Assembly (NCBI RefSeq): GCF_020009625.1
Contig: NZ_JAIHLP010000002.1
Coordinates: 372,001 to 436,000, forward strand
DNA length: 64,000 nucleotides
Source of the DNA: Leifsonia poae
GTDB lineage: Bacteria; Actinomycetota; Actinomycetes; Actinomycetales; Microbacteriaceae
Direction: 5' to 3'
A program made the translations under genes and the position numbers. The notes under the pieces are model-generated. The model had not been told where the DNA came from. It did not search any database and saw nothing but the letters and a program-made list of their open reading frames with translations. Positions 34,684 through 44,871 of the stretch are shown piece after piece; position 1 is the first letter of the stretch, and each line of letters begins with the position of its first letter.

Positions 34684-35919
34684 TCAGACCGAACGGATCG
34701 CCACGACGGCGTTGTGGCCGCCGAAGCCGAACGAGTTGCTGATCGCGAGTTGAGGTCCGCTGCCGAGCGGCTGCGCCTCGCCCGAGACGGAGAGCGAGAT
34801 CGCAGGGTCGAGTTCGGAGATGTTGATCGTGGGCGGGGCGATCCGGTCGCGAAGGGCGAGGATCGTGAAGACAGCTTCGAGTGCGCCCGTTCCGCCGAGC
34901 AGGTGACCGGTGGAGGCTTTGGTGGCCGACACCGGGATGTCGCTGATCCGTTCGCCGAAGACCGCACGAAGCGCGGTGTACTCGGCCGGGTCGCCGACCG
35001 GGGTGCTTGTCGCGTGCGCGTTGATGTGCGTGACCTCGTCGGGAATGGCACCTGCCTGTCCGAGCGCGAGATTCACCGCCCGGATGGCCCCCCGGCCCTC
35101 GGGGTCGTTGGCCGTGATGTGGTACGAGTCGGCCGTGACGCCGCCTCCGACGATCTCGGCGTAGATCTTGGCGCCGCGCGCCAGGGCGTGCTCTTCGGTC
35201 TCGAGCACGAGGCTGGCCGCTCCCTCACCCATCACGAAACCGTCACGGTCGACGCTGTACGGCCGCGATGCGGTGGCCGGGTCATCGTTGCGGCGCGACA
35301 GAGCCTGCATCGACGAGAATGCCGCCATCGTGATCGGGTGGATGGCCGACTCGGTTCCACCGGCGATCACCACATCGGCCAGACCCGCCTGCAGGTGGGT
35401 GTATGCGTTCACGAGGGATTCGGTGCTCGACGCGCACGCCGATGCGACGGTGTGCGCGAACGCCCGGGCCTCGAAGTGCATCGACACGGCCGCGGACGCC
35501 GCGTTCGGCATCAGCATGGGCACGGTCAGCGGCATGACGCGACGCGGTCCGCGTTCACGGAGAGTGTCCCAGGCGTCGAGCAGCGTCCACAGGCCGCCGA
35601 TGCCCGTCGCGTAGTCGACCCCGAGACGTTCGGGGGCGACATCGGGCGAGCCGGCGTCGGCCCAGGCCTCCATCGCCGAGATGAGGGCGAACTGGCTGGA
35701 CGGGTCGAGGCGCTTCGCCACGGGACGTTCGAGAACGGCCTCCGGTCGAACCTTCGCCTCAGCGGCGAACGTCACGGGCAACTCGTACTCGGCAACCCAA
35801 TCGTGCTCGAGGGTGCGAGCGCCGGAGACACCCGCGAGAAGAGCCTCCCAGCTCTCCGGGGCGGTACCACCGAGCGGCGACGAGGCGCCGATACCGGTGA
35901 CGACGATCTTCTTGGTCAT
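34684..35919 (-). CDS. fabF: Beta-ketoacyl-ACP synthase II (FabF)
   Basis: 411 residues. Condensing enzyme that elongates acyl-ACP with malonyl-ACP in type II fatty-acid synthesis. The catalytic triad is visible: Cys in TVASACASSTES, His in HINAHATSTPVGD and His in SATKASTGHLLGG, with the terminal NSFGFGGHNA. The ATG at 35919 is used because the frame upstream (to 36012) is Arg/Pro-rich and not family-like. It is the last gene of the fabD-fabH-acpP-fabF operon. Confidence 0.95.
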   Translation of the reverse strand: MTKKIVVTGIGASSPLGGTAPESWEALLAGVSGARTLEHDWVAEYELPVTFAAEAKVRPEAVLERPVAKRLDPSSQFALISAMEAWADAGSPDVAPERLGVDYATGIGGLWTLLDAWDTLRERGPRRVMPLTVPMLMPNAASAAVSMHFEARAFAHTVASACASSTESLVNAYTHLQAGLADVVIAGGTESAIHPITMAAFSSMQALSRRNDDPATASRPYSVDRDGFVMGEGAASLVLETEEHALARGAKIYAEIVGGGVTADSYHITANDPEGRGAIRAVNLALGQAGAIPDEVTHINAHATSTPVGDPAEYTALRAVFGERISDIPVSATKASTGHLLGGTGALEAVFTILALRDRIAPPTINISELDPAISLSVSGEAQPLGSGPQLAISNSFGFGGHNAVVAIRSV

Positions 35920-36041
35920 AACAACACTTCTCCGTTGGTGAGGAACGCGGGGGCGCGGAAGGCGCCCTCGATCGCGGGATGGGCCGGCCCGGAGATGCCG
36001 AGCCGGCCGCAACCGCGAAGGAAGATTCTTCTTGCGGGTGC

Positions 36042-36290
36042 TTAGGCCTGGGCCTTGACGATGAACTCGACGGCGTCGCCGACGGTCTTGAGGTTCTTGA
36101 CCTCTTCGTCGGGGATCTTCACGTCGAACTTGTCCTCGGCGTTGACCACGATGGTCATCATCGAGATGGAGTCGATGTCGAGGTCGTCGGTGAACGACTT
36201 GCCCAGCTCAACCGTGTCGGTCGCGATGCCGGTCTCGTCGTTGATGAGCTCGGCCAGGCCGGCAAGAACTTCTTCGGTGGACAATGCCAT
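36042..36290 (-). CDS. acpP: Acyl carrier protein
   Basis: 82 residues, acidic. Carries growing acyl chains on a phosphopantetheine arm attached to Ser41 in DLDIDSISM, where most ACPs read DSL. Four-helix ACP layout with TDTVELGKSFTDDL before the Ser and VKNLKTVGDAVEFI at the end. It sits between fabH and fabF, as in most actinobacteria. Confidence 0.95.
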   Translation of the reverse strand: MALSTEEVLAGLAELINDETGIATDTVELGKSFTDDLDIDSISMMTIVVNAEDKFDVKIPDEEVKNLKTVGDAVEFIVKAQA

Positions 36291-36332
36291 GTGTTTTCTC
36301 CTTGAGGGGGTGTCGTTTGACCGTTGAACAGT

Positions 36333-37337
36333 TTAGGGCAGCACGACGACCTGCGCGCCGAACACCAGTCCGGCGCCGAAGCCGATCTGCAGTGCGAGGC
36401 CGCCGCTGAGCTCCGGATTCTCCTGCAGCAGGCGGTGTGTCGCGAGGGGGATCGAGGCCGCCGAGGTGTTACCCGTCGTCTCGATGTCCCGTGCGATCGC
36501 CACGGATTCGGGCAGTTTGAGCTGCTTGGCGAACTCGTCGACGATGCGCATATTGGCCTGATGCGGAATGAACGCGGCCAGCTGGTCGCCCGTCACGCCG
36601 GCCGCATCCAGCGCCTGCTTCGCGACCTTGGCCATCTCCCAGACGGCCCAGCGGAAGACGGTCTGGCCTTCCTGTCGAAGCGTTGGCCACGCCGCGACGC
36701 CGTCGCGGAAGTCGACGAGCGTTCCGTCCATGCCGACGGCGTCGGCCTTGGAGCCGTCGGAGCCCCAGATCGTCTTGGAGATGCCCGGGTACTCGCTCGG
36801 CCCGACCACGACGGCGCCGGCGCCGTCACCGAGAAGGAACGAGATCGTCCGGTCGGTGGGCTCGACGATGTCGGAGAGCTTCTCGGCTCCGACCACGAGA
36901 ACGTAGTGGGCTACGCCGGTGCGGATGAGCGCATCCGCCTGCGCGATGCCGTAGGTGTAGCCGGCGCAGGCAGCGTTGATGTCGTAGGCGGCGGCAGGGT
37001 TGGCGCCGACCCGATCGGCCAGCACAGCGGCCAGCGACGGGGTCTGCCGGGAATTGCTGATCGTGGCGACGATCACCGCATCGATGAGCTCGGGGTCGAC
37101 GCCGGACTTCTCGATCGCCTCGCGCGAGGCCTCGGTGGCGAGGTCGACGGCAAGCAGATCATGGCTGGCCCGAGTGCGGGTGATGATGCCGGTGCGCTGG
37201 CGGATCCATTCATCCGAGGAGTTGATCGGCCCGACGAGGTCGTCGTTCGGCACGATGAGGTCGCCGCGGGCGGCCCCGACGGACAGGATGCGGGTGTACT
37301 GCGGGCCATGGGCCTGCTGCAGCGTGGGGTGGGTCAT
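36333..37337 (-). CDS. fabH: Beta-ketoacyl-ACP synthase III (FabH)
   Basis: 334 residues. Starts fatty-acid synthesis by condensing a short acyl-CoA with malonyl-ACP. The catalytic Cys124 is in INAACAGYTYG, His is in FIPHQANMRI and Asn in TTGNTSAASIP. In high-GC Gram-positive bacteria this enzyme often uses branched-chain primers; primer choice cannot be read from the sequence. It follows fabD by 9 bases. Confidence 0.95.
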   Translation of the reverse strand: MTHPTLQQAHGPQYTRILSVGAARGDLIVPNDDLVGPINSSDEWIRQRTGIITRTRASHDLLAVDLATEASREAIEKSGVDPELIDAVIVATISNSRQTPSLAAVLADRVGANPAAAYDINAACAGYTYGIAQADALIRTGVAHYVLVVGAEKLSDIVEPTDRTISFLLGDGAGAVVVGPSEYPGISKTIWGSDGSKADAVGMDGTLVDFRDGVAAWPTLRQEGQTVFRWAVWEMAKVAKQALDAAGVTGDQLAAFIPHQANMRIVDEFAKQLKLPESVAIARDIETTGNTSAASIPLATHRLLQENPELSGGLALQIGFGAGLVFGAQVVVLP

Positions 37338-37346
37338 CCGTGCTCC

Positions 37347-38267
37347 TTAGGCGGTCTGGTCGATGAGGTCGAACGCGGCGGGCAGATCGTCCGGTGTCTT
37401 GATGGCGACGCTGGGAACACCCTTGAGCCCGCGCTTGGCCAAACCGACGAGGGCGCCGGCGGGCGCCAATTCGATGATGCCGGTGACGCCCGCGGACTGG
37501 AACGCCTCCATGCTGAGATCCCAGCGGACGGGCGAGGAGACCTGGCCGACGAGGAGGTCGACGAACTCGACGCCGGAGGCGACTCGGGAGCCGTCTCTGT
37601 TGGTCCAGATCGGCAGTGTCGGGTCGGCCGCCGTGAGCGTACCCGCGAAATCGCGGAGGTGGGCGACGGCGGGCTGCATGAAGCGTGTGTGGAACGCGCC
37701 CGCTACCTGCAGGGGGATGACCCGCGCACGCGCGGGCGGGTTCTCGCCCAGCTGGGCAAGCGCGTCGAGGGCACCGGCGACGACGATCTGCCCGCCGCCG
37801 TTGAAGTTGGCGGGGGAGAGACCCAGCTGGTCGAGGAGGGCCAGCAGCTCCGCCTCGTCGGCGCCGATCACGGCGCTCATCCCGGTCGGGGTTTCGGCGG
37901 CAGCGCGGGCCATGGCGGCGCCGCGCTCACGCACGAAGGCGACGGCATCCGTCTCGCTGAGGATGCCCGCGCCGGCGGCCGCCGTCAGTTCGCCCACCGA
38001 GTGACCGGCGATTCCTCCGATGCGGTCACGTCGGCCGTCAGCGAGCAGAGCGGAGAGCGTGAGCAGCCCGGCTGCGACGATGAGCGGCTGAGCCACAGCC
38101 GTGTCGCGGATCGTTTCGGCGTCGCTGACCGTGCCGTGTGCGACGAGGTCGATGCCGACCGCATCCGAGATGCCGGTCAGCTGATCGCGGAAGGAGTCTT
38201 CGCTGAGCCAGGGTTCGAGGAATCCGGGGGTCTGGGAGCCCTGTCCCGGGCACACGATCACAATCAC
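37347..38267 (-). CDS. fabD: Malonyl-CoA:ACP transacylase (FabD)
   Basis: 306 residues. Transfers malonyl groups from CoA to ACP. The N-terminus IVIVCPGQGSQTPGFLEPWL and the nucleophile motif IAGHSVGELTAAAGAG are typical, with QVAGAFHTRFMQPA containing the second catalytic His. Start is GTG 38267; seven bases upstream is CAGACT (- strand), a weak leaderless-type -10. First gene of the fab operon. Confidence 0.95.
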   Translation of the reverse strand: MIVIVCPGQGSQTPGFLEPWLSEDSFRDQLTGISDAVGIDLVAHGTVSDAETIRDTAVAQPLIVAAGLLTLSALLADGRRDRIGGIAGHSVGELTAAAGAGILSETDAVAFVRERGAAMARAAAETPTGMSAVIGADEAELLALLDQLGLSPANFNGGGQIVVAGALDALAQLGENPPARARVIPLQVAGAFHTRFMQPAVAHLRDFAGTLTAADPTLPIWTNRDGSRVASGVEFVDLLVGQVSSPVRWDLSMEAFQSAGVTGIIELAPAGALVGLAKRGLKGVPSVAIKTPDDLPAAFDLIDQTA

Positions 38268-38337
38268 GGGTTCTAGTCTGCCAATCCTCCGCTGAGCGGA
38301 TGTGTCGGTTGAGTACGAAGTAATCAGAGAAGCTTTG

Positions 38338-39093
38338 TCAGTTTGCTTCAAATTGGGGATCGGTGAGCAAACGGCCGACGGCGACGGCCTCGCGCTCGTA
38401 GTACTCAGCGTCGTCGCGAAGCGCCGGCTTGCCCAGCTCTTCCGCCTTGCGCACCGAATGCTCGGCGAGGTCGTGAAGCCGCGTGATCGCGAGCCGCACC
38501 ACGTCGCCGCGACTCGACACCGAGCCGTAGGCGGCGAGGATGAGGTCGAGCCGTCGGCCGATCTCGTTCCAGCCGGGGGCGCCCGGGGGCGCCTCACCGG
38601 TCAGTGGCACGACGCGGGTCGCAAAATAGGCGATGTCCCAGAGCCGAGGACCGGGCGAGCACATGTCGAAGTCGATCGCGCCGAAGAACTCGCCGTCGCG
38701 GAAAGCGAGATTGTGCGGAGAGAAGTCGTTGTGGCAGATCACCTCGGCCGGAACCTTGGTGGGCGACTGCCAGATCGCGCCGTCGAGCCCGAACCCGATC
38801 GACGCATCGTGGAGCTGGCGGAGGCGCCTGGCTCCCTCCACCGCGATGCTGTCGGCCCAGACCCACTCCGGCAGCGGGTAGACCGGCACCGTTCCCTCGA
38901 TGAACGACAGCACTTCGCGGTCGCCCTCGATGCCCTTCGGCCGGGGCGCCCAATCGACGCCGTTGCGAGCGATGTATGCCAGATAGCGGTGAACGGTCGG
39001 CGTCCAGGGCCCGGCGATACGGCGCACCGTGTCGCCGTCGCGGTGAATGACGTTCATGTTGCCGCCGGGCAGCGAATCGACCATGCGGGTCAC
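38338..39093 (-). CDS. Aminoglycoside phosphotransferase (APH)-family kinase-like protein
   Basis: 251 residues with the protein-kinase-like APH fold. The catalytic loop VICHNDFSPHNLAF and the metal-binding GAIDFDMCSPGPRLWDIAYF are intact, so it is likely active. Substrates of this broad family include antibiotics, choline, sugars and amino-alcohols; none can be assigned. It overlaps the upstream regulator gene by four bases and lies 70 bases before fabD, so it is embedded in the lipid cluster. Confidence 0.8.
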   Translation of the reverse strand: MTRMVDSLPGGNMNVIHRDGDTVRRIAGPWTPTVHRYLAYIARNGVDWAPRPKGIEGDREVLSFIEGTVPVYPLPEWVWADSIAVEGARRLRQLHDASIGFGLDGAIWQSPTKVPAEVICHNDFSPHNLAFRDGEFFGAIDFDMCSPGPRLWDIAYFATRVVPLTGEAPPGAPGWNEIGRRLDLILAAYGSVSSRGDVVRLAITRLHDLAEHSVRKAEELGKPALRDDAEYYEREAVAVGRLLTDPQFEAN

Positions 39094-40328
39094 CGCCGCG
39101 GGGCGTCCGGCTCGTTGATCGAGCCGACGATCAGCGCCGCTTGCAGGATCAACGCCTCCCGGGCACCGGTGGCGTCCCAGCCGATCACCTCAGAGACGCG
39201 CTTCAATCGGTAGCGAACGGTGTTCGGGTGCACGAAGAGCTCGCGAGCCGTCGCCTCGAGGGAGCGGCCGTTGTCGAGATAGCACCACAGCGTCGTGAGC
39301 AGTTCGGTGGAATGCGCCTGGAGCGGGCGGTAGATGCGATTGATCAGAGTGGCACGGGCGAGTCCGTCGCCGGCGAGCGCGCGCTCGGGAAGCAGATCGT
39401 CGGCGTGCACCGGTCGGGGGCAGTTGCGCCAGGCCTTCGCGACGGCGAATCCGGCGAGAGCCGCTTTCGCGCTCTTGGAGGCGTCAACGAGGCTTGTCAC
39501 TTCGTGGCCGAGCACAAGATGCCCCGCGCCGAAGCCGGGCTCCAGCTGGGCGGCGATCTCCAGAAAGCTGACCACCGGGGTGGCTCCGATGCTCTCCTCG
39601 GGCGCGGCATTGCTCGGCCAGGCACGACCGATCACCAGAACGAGTCGGCTGCCTTGCACGCCGATGAGCACATCCGCCGACATGTGCCGAGCGGTGCGCC
39701 GCAACTGATCGACATCGAGCATCTTGGGCGCGGTGCCCACGAGCACGCTCACCTCGCCGTGACCGTGCCACCCGAGCGCGGCAATGCGGCTGGGCAGCTC
39801 ATCGTCGTACTCGCCGGTGAGGATGCTGTCGACTACGAGGGCTTCGAGCCGCGCATCCCACAGCCCGCGGGCCTCGGCGGCGCGAGCGTAGACGTCGGCC
39901 GCACCGAAAGCGATCTCGCGCGAGTAGAGCAGGATGGCTTCCCGCAACGGCTCGCCGCCGTTCTTCACGCGATCCTCGACGACCTCGACCGTCACCTTGA
40001 TGAGCTGCAACGTCTGCTGCAGACTCACCGAGCGCAGCAGCTCGCGCGGGGCCGCGCCGAAGACATCGGCCGCGATCCACGGTGTCGAGCGGGGGTCGTC
40101 GAACCAGGAGATGAACGAGGAGATGCCGGCCTGCGCGACAAGCCCGACCGCGGACCGCCGCCCGGGAGGCATGTCGCGATACCACGGCAGGGTGTCTTCA
40201 AGCCGTTTCAGAGTGGCGGTGGCGAGTTCCCCGGAGATCTTCCGGAGCCACACGAGGGTGTCGGCCTTCGTCTTCGCCGCCGCCGCTCTGTTCACGGTGT
40301 CCGCTTTCGTCACGGGCGTACTTGGCAC
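39090..40328 (-). CDS. fasR: PucR-type transcriptional regulator of fatty-acid synthesis (FasR-like)
   Basis: 412 residues. The C-terminus has the PucR/CdaR helix-turn-helix TLWCYLDNGRSLEATARELFVHPNTVRYRLKR, seen as LEATARELFVHPNTVRYRLK; the rest is a large ligand-sensing region. In Streptomyces coelicolor the PucR-like FasR, encoded next to fabD, activates the fabD-fabH-acpP-fabF operon. The position between aceE and fabD here supports the same role. GTG 40328 has GCGAGG six bases upstream and leaves 19 bases after aceE; the frame is open to 40385, which would overlap aceE. Confidence 0.8.
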   Translation of the reverse strand: MPSTPVTKADTVNRAAAAKTKADTLVWLRKISGELATATLKRLEDTLPWYRDMPPGRRSAVGLVAQAGISSFISWFDDPRSTPWIAADVFGAAPRELLRSVSLQQTLQLIKVTVEVVEDRVKNGGEPLREAILLYSREIAFGAADVYARAAEARGLWDARLEALVVDSILTGEYDDELPSRIAALGWHGHGEVSVLVGTAPKMLDVDQLRRTARHMSADVLIGVQGSRLVLVIGRAWPSNAAPEESIGATPVVSFLEIAAQLEPGFGAGHLVLGHEVTSLVDASKSAKAALAGFAVAKAWRNCPRPVHADDLLPERALAGDGLARATLINRIYRPLQAHSTELLTTLWCYLDNGRSLEATARELFVHPNTVRYRLKRVSEVIGWDATGAREALILQAALIVGSINEPDAPRR

Positions 40329-40347
40329 GAGGAGCCTCGCCCGCGTG

Positions 40348-43074
40348 TCAGCTCTCGCCGCCGGCGGAACCGGTGGTGCCGGCATTCACGTCGTGCAGCA
40401 GGTACTTCTCGATCGCCCAGGCCGGAGCGTTCGGGTCGACCCTGCCCTGAGCTGCGAGCAGCTCGAGGGTGCGGACCACGAGGGACGGGCCGTCGATCTT
40501 GAAGAACCGGCGCGCAGCGGGCCGGGTGTCCGAGAAGCCGAAGCTGTCGGCACCGAGCGTCGCGAACTCGCCGGGGACGAACTGCCGGATCTGGTCGGGC
40601 ACGGCGTGCATGTAGTCCGTCGTCGCAACGAACGGGCCTTCGGCACCCTGCAGCGTGCGGGTGACATACGGCACCTGCTTCTCCTGCTGCGGGTAGAGGA
40701 AGTTGTGCTCCTCCGCCGCCAGGCCATCGCGGCGGAGCTCGCCCCACGAGGTGACACTCCACACATCCGCCGACACGCCCCAGTCCTGAGCGAGCAGGTG
40801 CTGCGCTTCGAGTGCCCACGGCACTGACACGCCCGAGGCGAGCAACTGGGCCTTCGGCCCCGGAGCGTCGGAGGCGCGGAGCTTGTAGATGCCGCGGACG
40901 ATGCCGTCCACATCCACACCCTCCGGCTCGGCCGGCTGCACGATCGGCTCGTTGTAGACCGTGAGGTAGTACATGACGTTCGGATCAGGGTGGTTCCCGC
41001 CGTACATGCGCTCAAGGCCGGCACGCACGATGTGGCCGATCTCGTAACCGTAGGCCGGGTCGTAGGCGACGACAGCCGGGTTGGTCGACGCCAGCAGAGG
41101 CGAGTGACCGTCGGCGTGCTGCAGACCCTCGCCCGTGAGCGTGGTCCGCCCTGCGGTCGCGCCGATCATGAACCCGCGCGCCATCTGATCGCCGGCCGCC
41201 CACAGGGCGTCGCCGGTGCGCTGGAACCCGAACATAGAGTAGAAGACGTAGACCGGGATGAGAGGCTCGCCCTGGGTGGCGTACGTCGTTCCGATGTTGG
41301 TGAACGCGGCTGCGGCGCCGGCCTCGTTGATGCCGACGTGGATGATCTGGCCTTGCGGGCTCTCCTTGTAGGCCAGGAGGAGCTCACGGTCGACCGAGGT
41401 GTAGTGCTGGCCGTTCGGGTTGTAGATCTTCGCGTTCGGGAAGAACGCGTCCATGCCGAAGGTGCGGGCCTCATCCGGGATGATCGGCACGATGCGGTGG
41501 CCGAAGTCCTTGGAACGGAGCAGATCTTTCAGCAACCGTACGAACGCCATGGTGGTGGCGATCTCCTGCGTGCCGGAGCCCTTCTTCGAGATCGCGTACG
41601 CCGAGTCGTCCGGCAGGTTCAGCTGCGTGTACTTGCTGCGCCGTTCGGGAACGTAGCCCCCGAGAGCGCGGCGGCGCTCGTGCAGGTACTGGATGGCCTC
41701 GTCCTGAGCGCCGGGGTTGTAGTACGGCGGCAGGTACGGGTTCTCTTCGAGTTGAGCGTCGCTGACCGGGATGCGCATGGCGTCACGGAACGTCTTCAGG
41801 TTGTCGAGCGTCATCTTCTTCATCTGGTGGGTCGCATTGCGCCCCTCGAAGCTCGGCCCCAGACCGTATCCCTTGATGGTCTTGGCGATGATGACGGTCG
41901 GCTGGCCTTTGTGCTCCACGGCCGCCTTGAACGCGGCGTAGACCTTGCGGTAGTCGTGGCCGCCGCGCTTCAGGTTCCAGACCTCGTCGTCGCTGTAATC
42001 CTTGACGAGCTCCAGCGTGCGCGGGTCGCGGCCGAAGAAGTTCTCGCGCACATAGGCGCCGTTCTCGGTCTTATACGTCTGGTAGTCGCCGTCCGGCGTC
42101 TGGTTCATCAGGTTCACCAGCGCACCGTCGGTGTCGCGGGCGAGCAGATCATCCCACTCGCGGCCCCAGATGACCTTGATGACGTTCCAGCCGGCGCCGC
42201 GGAAGTAGCTCTCCAGCTCCTGGATGATCTTGCCGTTTCCGCGCACCGGGCCGTCGAGACGCTGGAGGTTCGCGTTGATCACGAAAGTGAGGTTGTCGAG
42301 CTTCTCATTCGCGGCGACCTGCAGCTGTCCGCGGCTCTCCACCTCGTCCATTTCGCCGTCGCCGAGGAACGCCCAGACGTGCTGGTCGCTGGCATCCCTG
42401 ATACCGCGGTTGGTGAGATACCGGTTGGCCTGCGCCTGGTAGATCGCGTTGATCGGGCCGAGACCCATCGACACGGTCGGGAACTGCCAGAACTCCGGCA
42501 TCAGGCGCGGGTGCGGGTAGGAGGAGAGCCCGCCACCGGCGTGCGACTTCTCCTGGCGGAAACCGTCGAGCTGATCGGCGCTGAGCCGGCCCTCGAGGAA
42601 AGCGCGCGCGTACGTACCGGGGGAGGCGTGGCCCTGGATGAAGATCTGGTCTCCACCACCCGGGTGGTCCTGGCCGCGGAAGAAGTGGTTGAACCCGACC
42701 TCGTAGAGAGCGGCGCTCGACGCATACGTCGAGATGTGACCGCCGACCGCGATGCCCGGACGCTGCGCCCGGTGCACGAGGATCGCCGCGTTCCAGCGGA
42801 TCCAGGCGCGGTAACGGCGCTCGATGTCCTCGTCGCCGGGGAACTCCGGCTCGTTGTCGGGAGAGATGGTGTTGATGTAGTCGGTGGTCGGAACCATCGG
42901 CACACCGAGGTGCAGTTCTTTGGAGCGCTTCAGCAGGCTCAGCATGATTTCACGAGCACGCTCGTGACCATGGGCCGCAACCAGTGCGTCGAGGGATTCC
43001 TGCCATTCGGCGGTTTCCTCCGGGTCCGAATCGATGTTATTCACCGAGTACGGGTCCTGGTCGTTTACAGTCAC
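40348..43074 (-). CDS. aceE: Pyruvate dehydrogenase E1 component, homodimeric (AceE)
   Basis: 908 residues. Decarboxylates pyruvate with thiamine diphosphate and feeds acetyl-CoA into central metabolism and lipid synthesis. Family features include [24 protein letters not shown] segment ([17 protein letters not shown]), the ThDP motif [12 protein letters not shown] and [20 protein letters not shown] 43074 is chosen because AAAGAGG precedes it and [10 protein letters not shown] is the usual actinobacterial N-terminus. It lies directly upstream of fasR and the fab operon. Confidence 0.96.
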   Translation of the reverse strand: MTVNDQDPYSVNNIDSDPEETAEWQESLDALVAAHGHERAREIMLSLLKRSKELHLGVPMVPTTDYINTISPDNEPEFPGDEDIERRYRAWIRWNAAILVHRAQRPGIAVGGHISTYASSAALYEVGFNHFFRGQDHPGGGDQIFIQGHASPGTYARAFLEGRLSADQLDGFRQEKSHAGGGLSSYPHPRLMPEFWQFPTVSMGLGPINAIYQAQANRYLTNRGIRDASDQHVWAFLGDGEMDEVESRGQLQVAANEKLDNLTFVINANLQRLDGPVRGNGKIIQELESYFRGAGWNVIKVIWGREWDDLLARDTDGALVNLMNQTPDGDYQTYKTENGAYVRENFFGRDPRTLELVKDYSDDEVWNLKRGGHDYRKVYAAFKAAVEHKGQPTVIIAKTIKGYGLGPSFEGRNATHQMKKMTLDNLKTFRDAMRIPVSDAQLEENPYLPPYYNPGAQDEAIQYLHERRRALGGYVPERRSKYTQLNLPDDSAYAISKKGSGTQEIATTMAFVRLLKDLLRSKDFGHRIVPIIPDEARTFGMDAFFPNAKIYNPNGQHYTSVDRELLLAYKESPQGQIIHVGINEAGAAAAFTNIGTTYATQGEPLIPVYVFYSMFGFQRTGDALWAAGDQMARGFMIGATAGRTTLTGEGLQHADGHSPLLASTNPAVVAYDPAYGYEIGHIVRAGLERMYGGNHPDPNVMYYLTVYNEPIVQPAEPEGVDVDGIVRGIYKLRASDAPGPKAQLLASGVSVPWALEAQHLLAQDWGVSADVWSVTSWGELRRDGLAAEEHNFLYPQQEKQVPYVTRTLQGAEGPFVATTDYMHAVPDQIRQFVPGEFATLGADSFGFSDTRPAARRFFKIDGPSLVVRTLELLAAQGRVDPNAPAWAIEKYLLHDVNAGTTGSAGGES

Positions 43075-43295
43075 CCTCGACCTCTTTCTTGTGTGGGACA
43101 GATCGTGAGAGGTGCGATTCACTGTCGGGTCACGACAAGGGCGAAGGCACCATCCGCAAGCCTAGCCTCACTCCGGGCGGGGTGAAGACCGTCCGGCTGA
43201 CGGCGCCCTTTGGTAGGCCAGGCAAGCGGGTCTATGCTGTGTGCTCGTGCGTCGGTGCGGAACTCGCATCCCGCGCGCTGAAAGGATCCGACCCC

Positions 43296-43769
43296 ATGGC
43301 TCTGGAGAACGACACCCAGGCACCCGATTTCGAGTTGCTCTCCCAGTTCGGCGAAACCGTCCGGCTGAGTGACTTCCGCGGCAGACGCGCCGTCGCCCTC
43401 GTCTTCTTCCCGCTGGCGTTCTCGGGAACCTGCACGGGGGAGCTGTGCGCCCTGCGCGACAACCTCGCCCTCTTCAAAGACCACTCGGTCGAACTCATCG
43501 GCATCTCGGTGGACTCCAAGTTCACGCTGCGTGCCTGGGCGGAGCAGGAGGGCTACGACTTCACGCTGCTCGCCGACTTCTGGCCGCACGGCGAGATCGC
43601 CAAAGAGTACGGCGTGTTCCTTCCCGAGAAGGGGTTCGCGAACCGCGCGACATTCGTGATCGACGAATCCGGGATCATCCGAGCCTCCTTCATCACCGCG
43701 CCGGGCGAGGCACGATCGCTTGAGGCTTACCGCGCCGCACTGGAGCTGCTTCCGGCCCACGTCGGCTGA
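43296..43769 (+). CDS. AhpE-like one-/two-Cys peroxiredoxin
   Basis: 157 residues, thioredoxin fold. The peroxidatic Cys46 is in PLAFSGTCTGELC, with Cys51 five residues later, the pattern of mycobacterial AhpE. It reduces hydrogen peroxide and organic hydroperoxides in the cytoplasm. ATG 43296 follows GAAAGGA. Divergent from aceE; the 221-base spacer between them holds both promoters. Confidence 0.88.
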   Translation: MALENDTQAPDFELLSQFGETVRLSDFRGRRAVALVFFPLAFSGTCTGELCALRDNLALFKDHSVELIGISVDSKFTLRAWAEQEGYDFTLLADFWPHGEIAKEYGVFLPEKGFANRATFVIDESGIIRASFITAPGEARSLEAYRAALELLPAHVG

Positions 43770-43839
43770 TCGCCGTCGACATCATCACCGTGCTGTCACG
43801 GACGCGGAGGCCTACGCGCGTTCGCTAGCGTGACTGCCC

Positions 43840-44871
43840 ATGGGAGACCCGAACAATCCATGGGCGGCCATCGTCGACGATGCCCGCCAGTATCCATCGC
43901 CGCACAACTCTCAGCCGATCAAGCTGCGACCGCTCGACGAGGCGACCGCGGAGATCTTTTACGACCTCGACCTCGGACTTCCGGCCGAGTCGTTCGGGAT
44001 CCCCTTCGGCCACGTCTGCGCGGGCGTGTTCCTGGAGGGGCTGCACACGGTGGCCGCCGGCCACGGTTTCGACGTGTCGGAGGTGCTCGAACACAGTGAG
44101 ATGGACTTCTCGAGCGCCGATCGACTGCATCCCCTCGGCACGGTCTCGCTGATCCGCCGGCCCGTGACCCCGGAGGATCGCTCGCGCCTCGCCGTGTTCC
44201 TCCGCCGGCAGACCTCCCGTCGCCCCTACGACGCCACGCTGGTGCCGGATGCGGTGATCGAGTCCGCCGCGACGGTGGCGTCGGCCGGCCACAACACCTT
44301 CAGGACGACCGCCGATGCCGCGACGGTGCGCGAACTGGTTCGTATCAACCAGTCGACCCTGTTCTCCGACCTGCAGAACGACGCCGTCTACGGCGAGATC
44401 ATGACCTGGCTGCGGTTCAGCCGGCAGGAGGCACGCGTGCGAGGGGACGGGCTCAGCGCCGAGGCGATGCTCCTGCCGGGCGCGGTCCTCCGGTTCGCCA
44501 TGAGCCATCGAGAGCTCTGGCGGGCGCCGGTCATCGGCGGCCTCATCCGGGCGACGTACCTCAACACCATGCGCGGCGTGCGACAACTCGGCTGGCTGGA
44601 GGGCCCCTTCTCCGGCCCAGCCGACTACATCGAGGCCGGCCGCACCTTCCTGCGGCTCTGGCTCCGGCTGACCCGGGACGGCGTCTCATTGCATCCGTTC
44701 GGAACGGTGATCACGAACCCCTCATCGCATAGCGCGTTCGTGTCAGCAGTCGACGCCGACGAGAGCGACGGTCGGATGGCCTGGATGCTCTTCCGCTTCG
44801 GTCACAGCAGCCGCCCTCCTGTCGCCCACCGTCGCCCCGCCGCCGCGATGCTGATGGGGGCAGCGTCATGA
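43840..44871 (+). CDS. Nitroreductase-fold (Acg-like) flavoprotein
   Basis: 343 residues. The N-terminal YPSPHNSQPIKLR matches the phosphate-binding P-S-x-H-N-x-Q-P segment of nitroreductases, and RRQTSRRPYDATLVPD matches the R-x-(S/T)-x-R-x-(P/F) FMN-contact segment of the second half. The length is like the Acg subgroup with a fused double domain. Its stop overlaps the start of the ligase gene (ATGA at 44868), so the two are co-translated. ATG 43840 lies eight bases after TAGCGT. Substrate unknown. Confidence 0.65.
   Translation: MGDPNNPWAAIVDDARQYPSPHNSQPIKLRPLDEATAEIFYDLDLGLPAESFGIPFGHVCAGVFLEGLHTVAAGHGFDVSEVLEHSEMDFSSADRLHPLGTVSLIRRPVTPEDRSRLAVFLRRQTSRRPYDATLVPDAVIESAATVASAGHNTFRTTADAATVRELVRINQSTLFSDLQNDAVYGEIMTWLRFSRQEARVRGDGLSAEAMLLPGAVLRFAMSHRELWRAPVIGGLIRATYLNTMRGVRQLGWLEGPFSGPADYIEAGRTFLRLWLRLTRDGVSLHPFGTVITNPSSHSAFVSAVDADESDGRMAWMLFRFGHSSRPPVAHRRPAAAMLMGAAS

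Noticed and set aside
34621..36045. 474-codon + strand frame over fabF
   Set aside because: It is the antisense shadow of fabF, with an Arg/Asp/Gly/Val-rich composition and no family motif.
36324..38276. 650-codon + strand frame over acpP-fabH-fabD
   Set aside because: It is antisense to three well-supported fab genes and only stays open because of high GC content.
40990..43185. 731-codon + strand frame over aceE
   Set aside because: It is antisense to aceE; composition is typical of a shadow and there is no motif.
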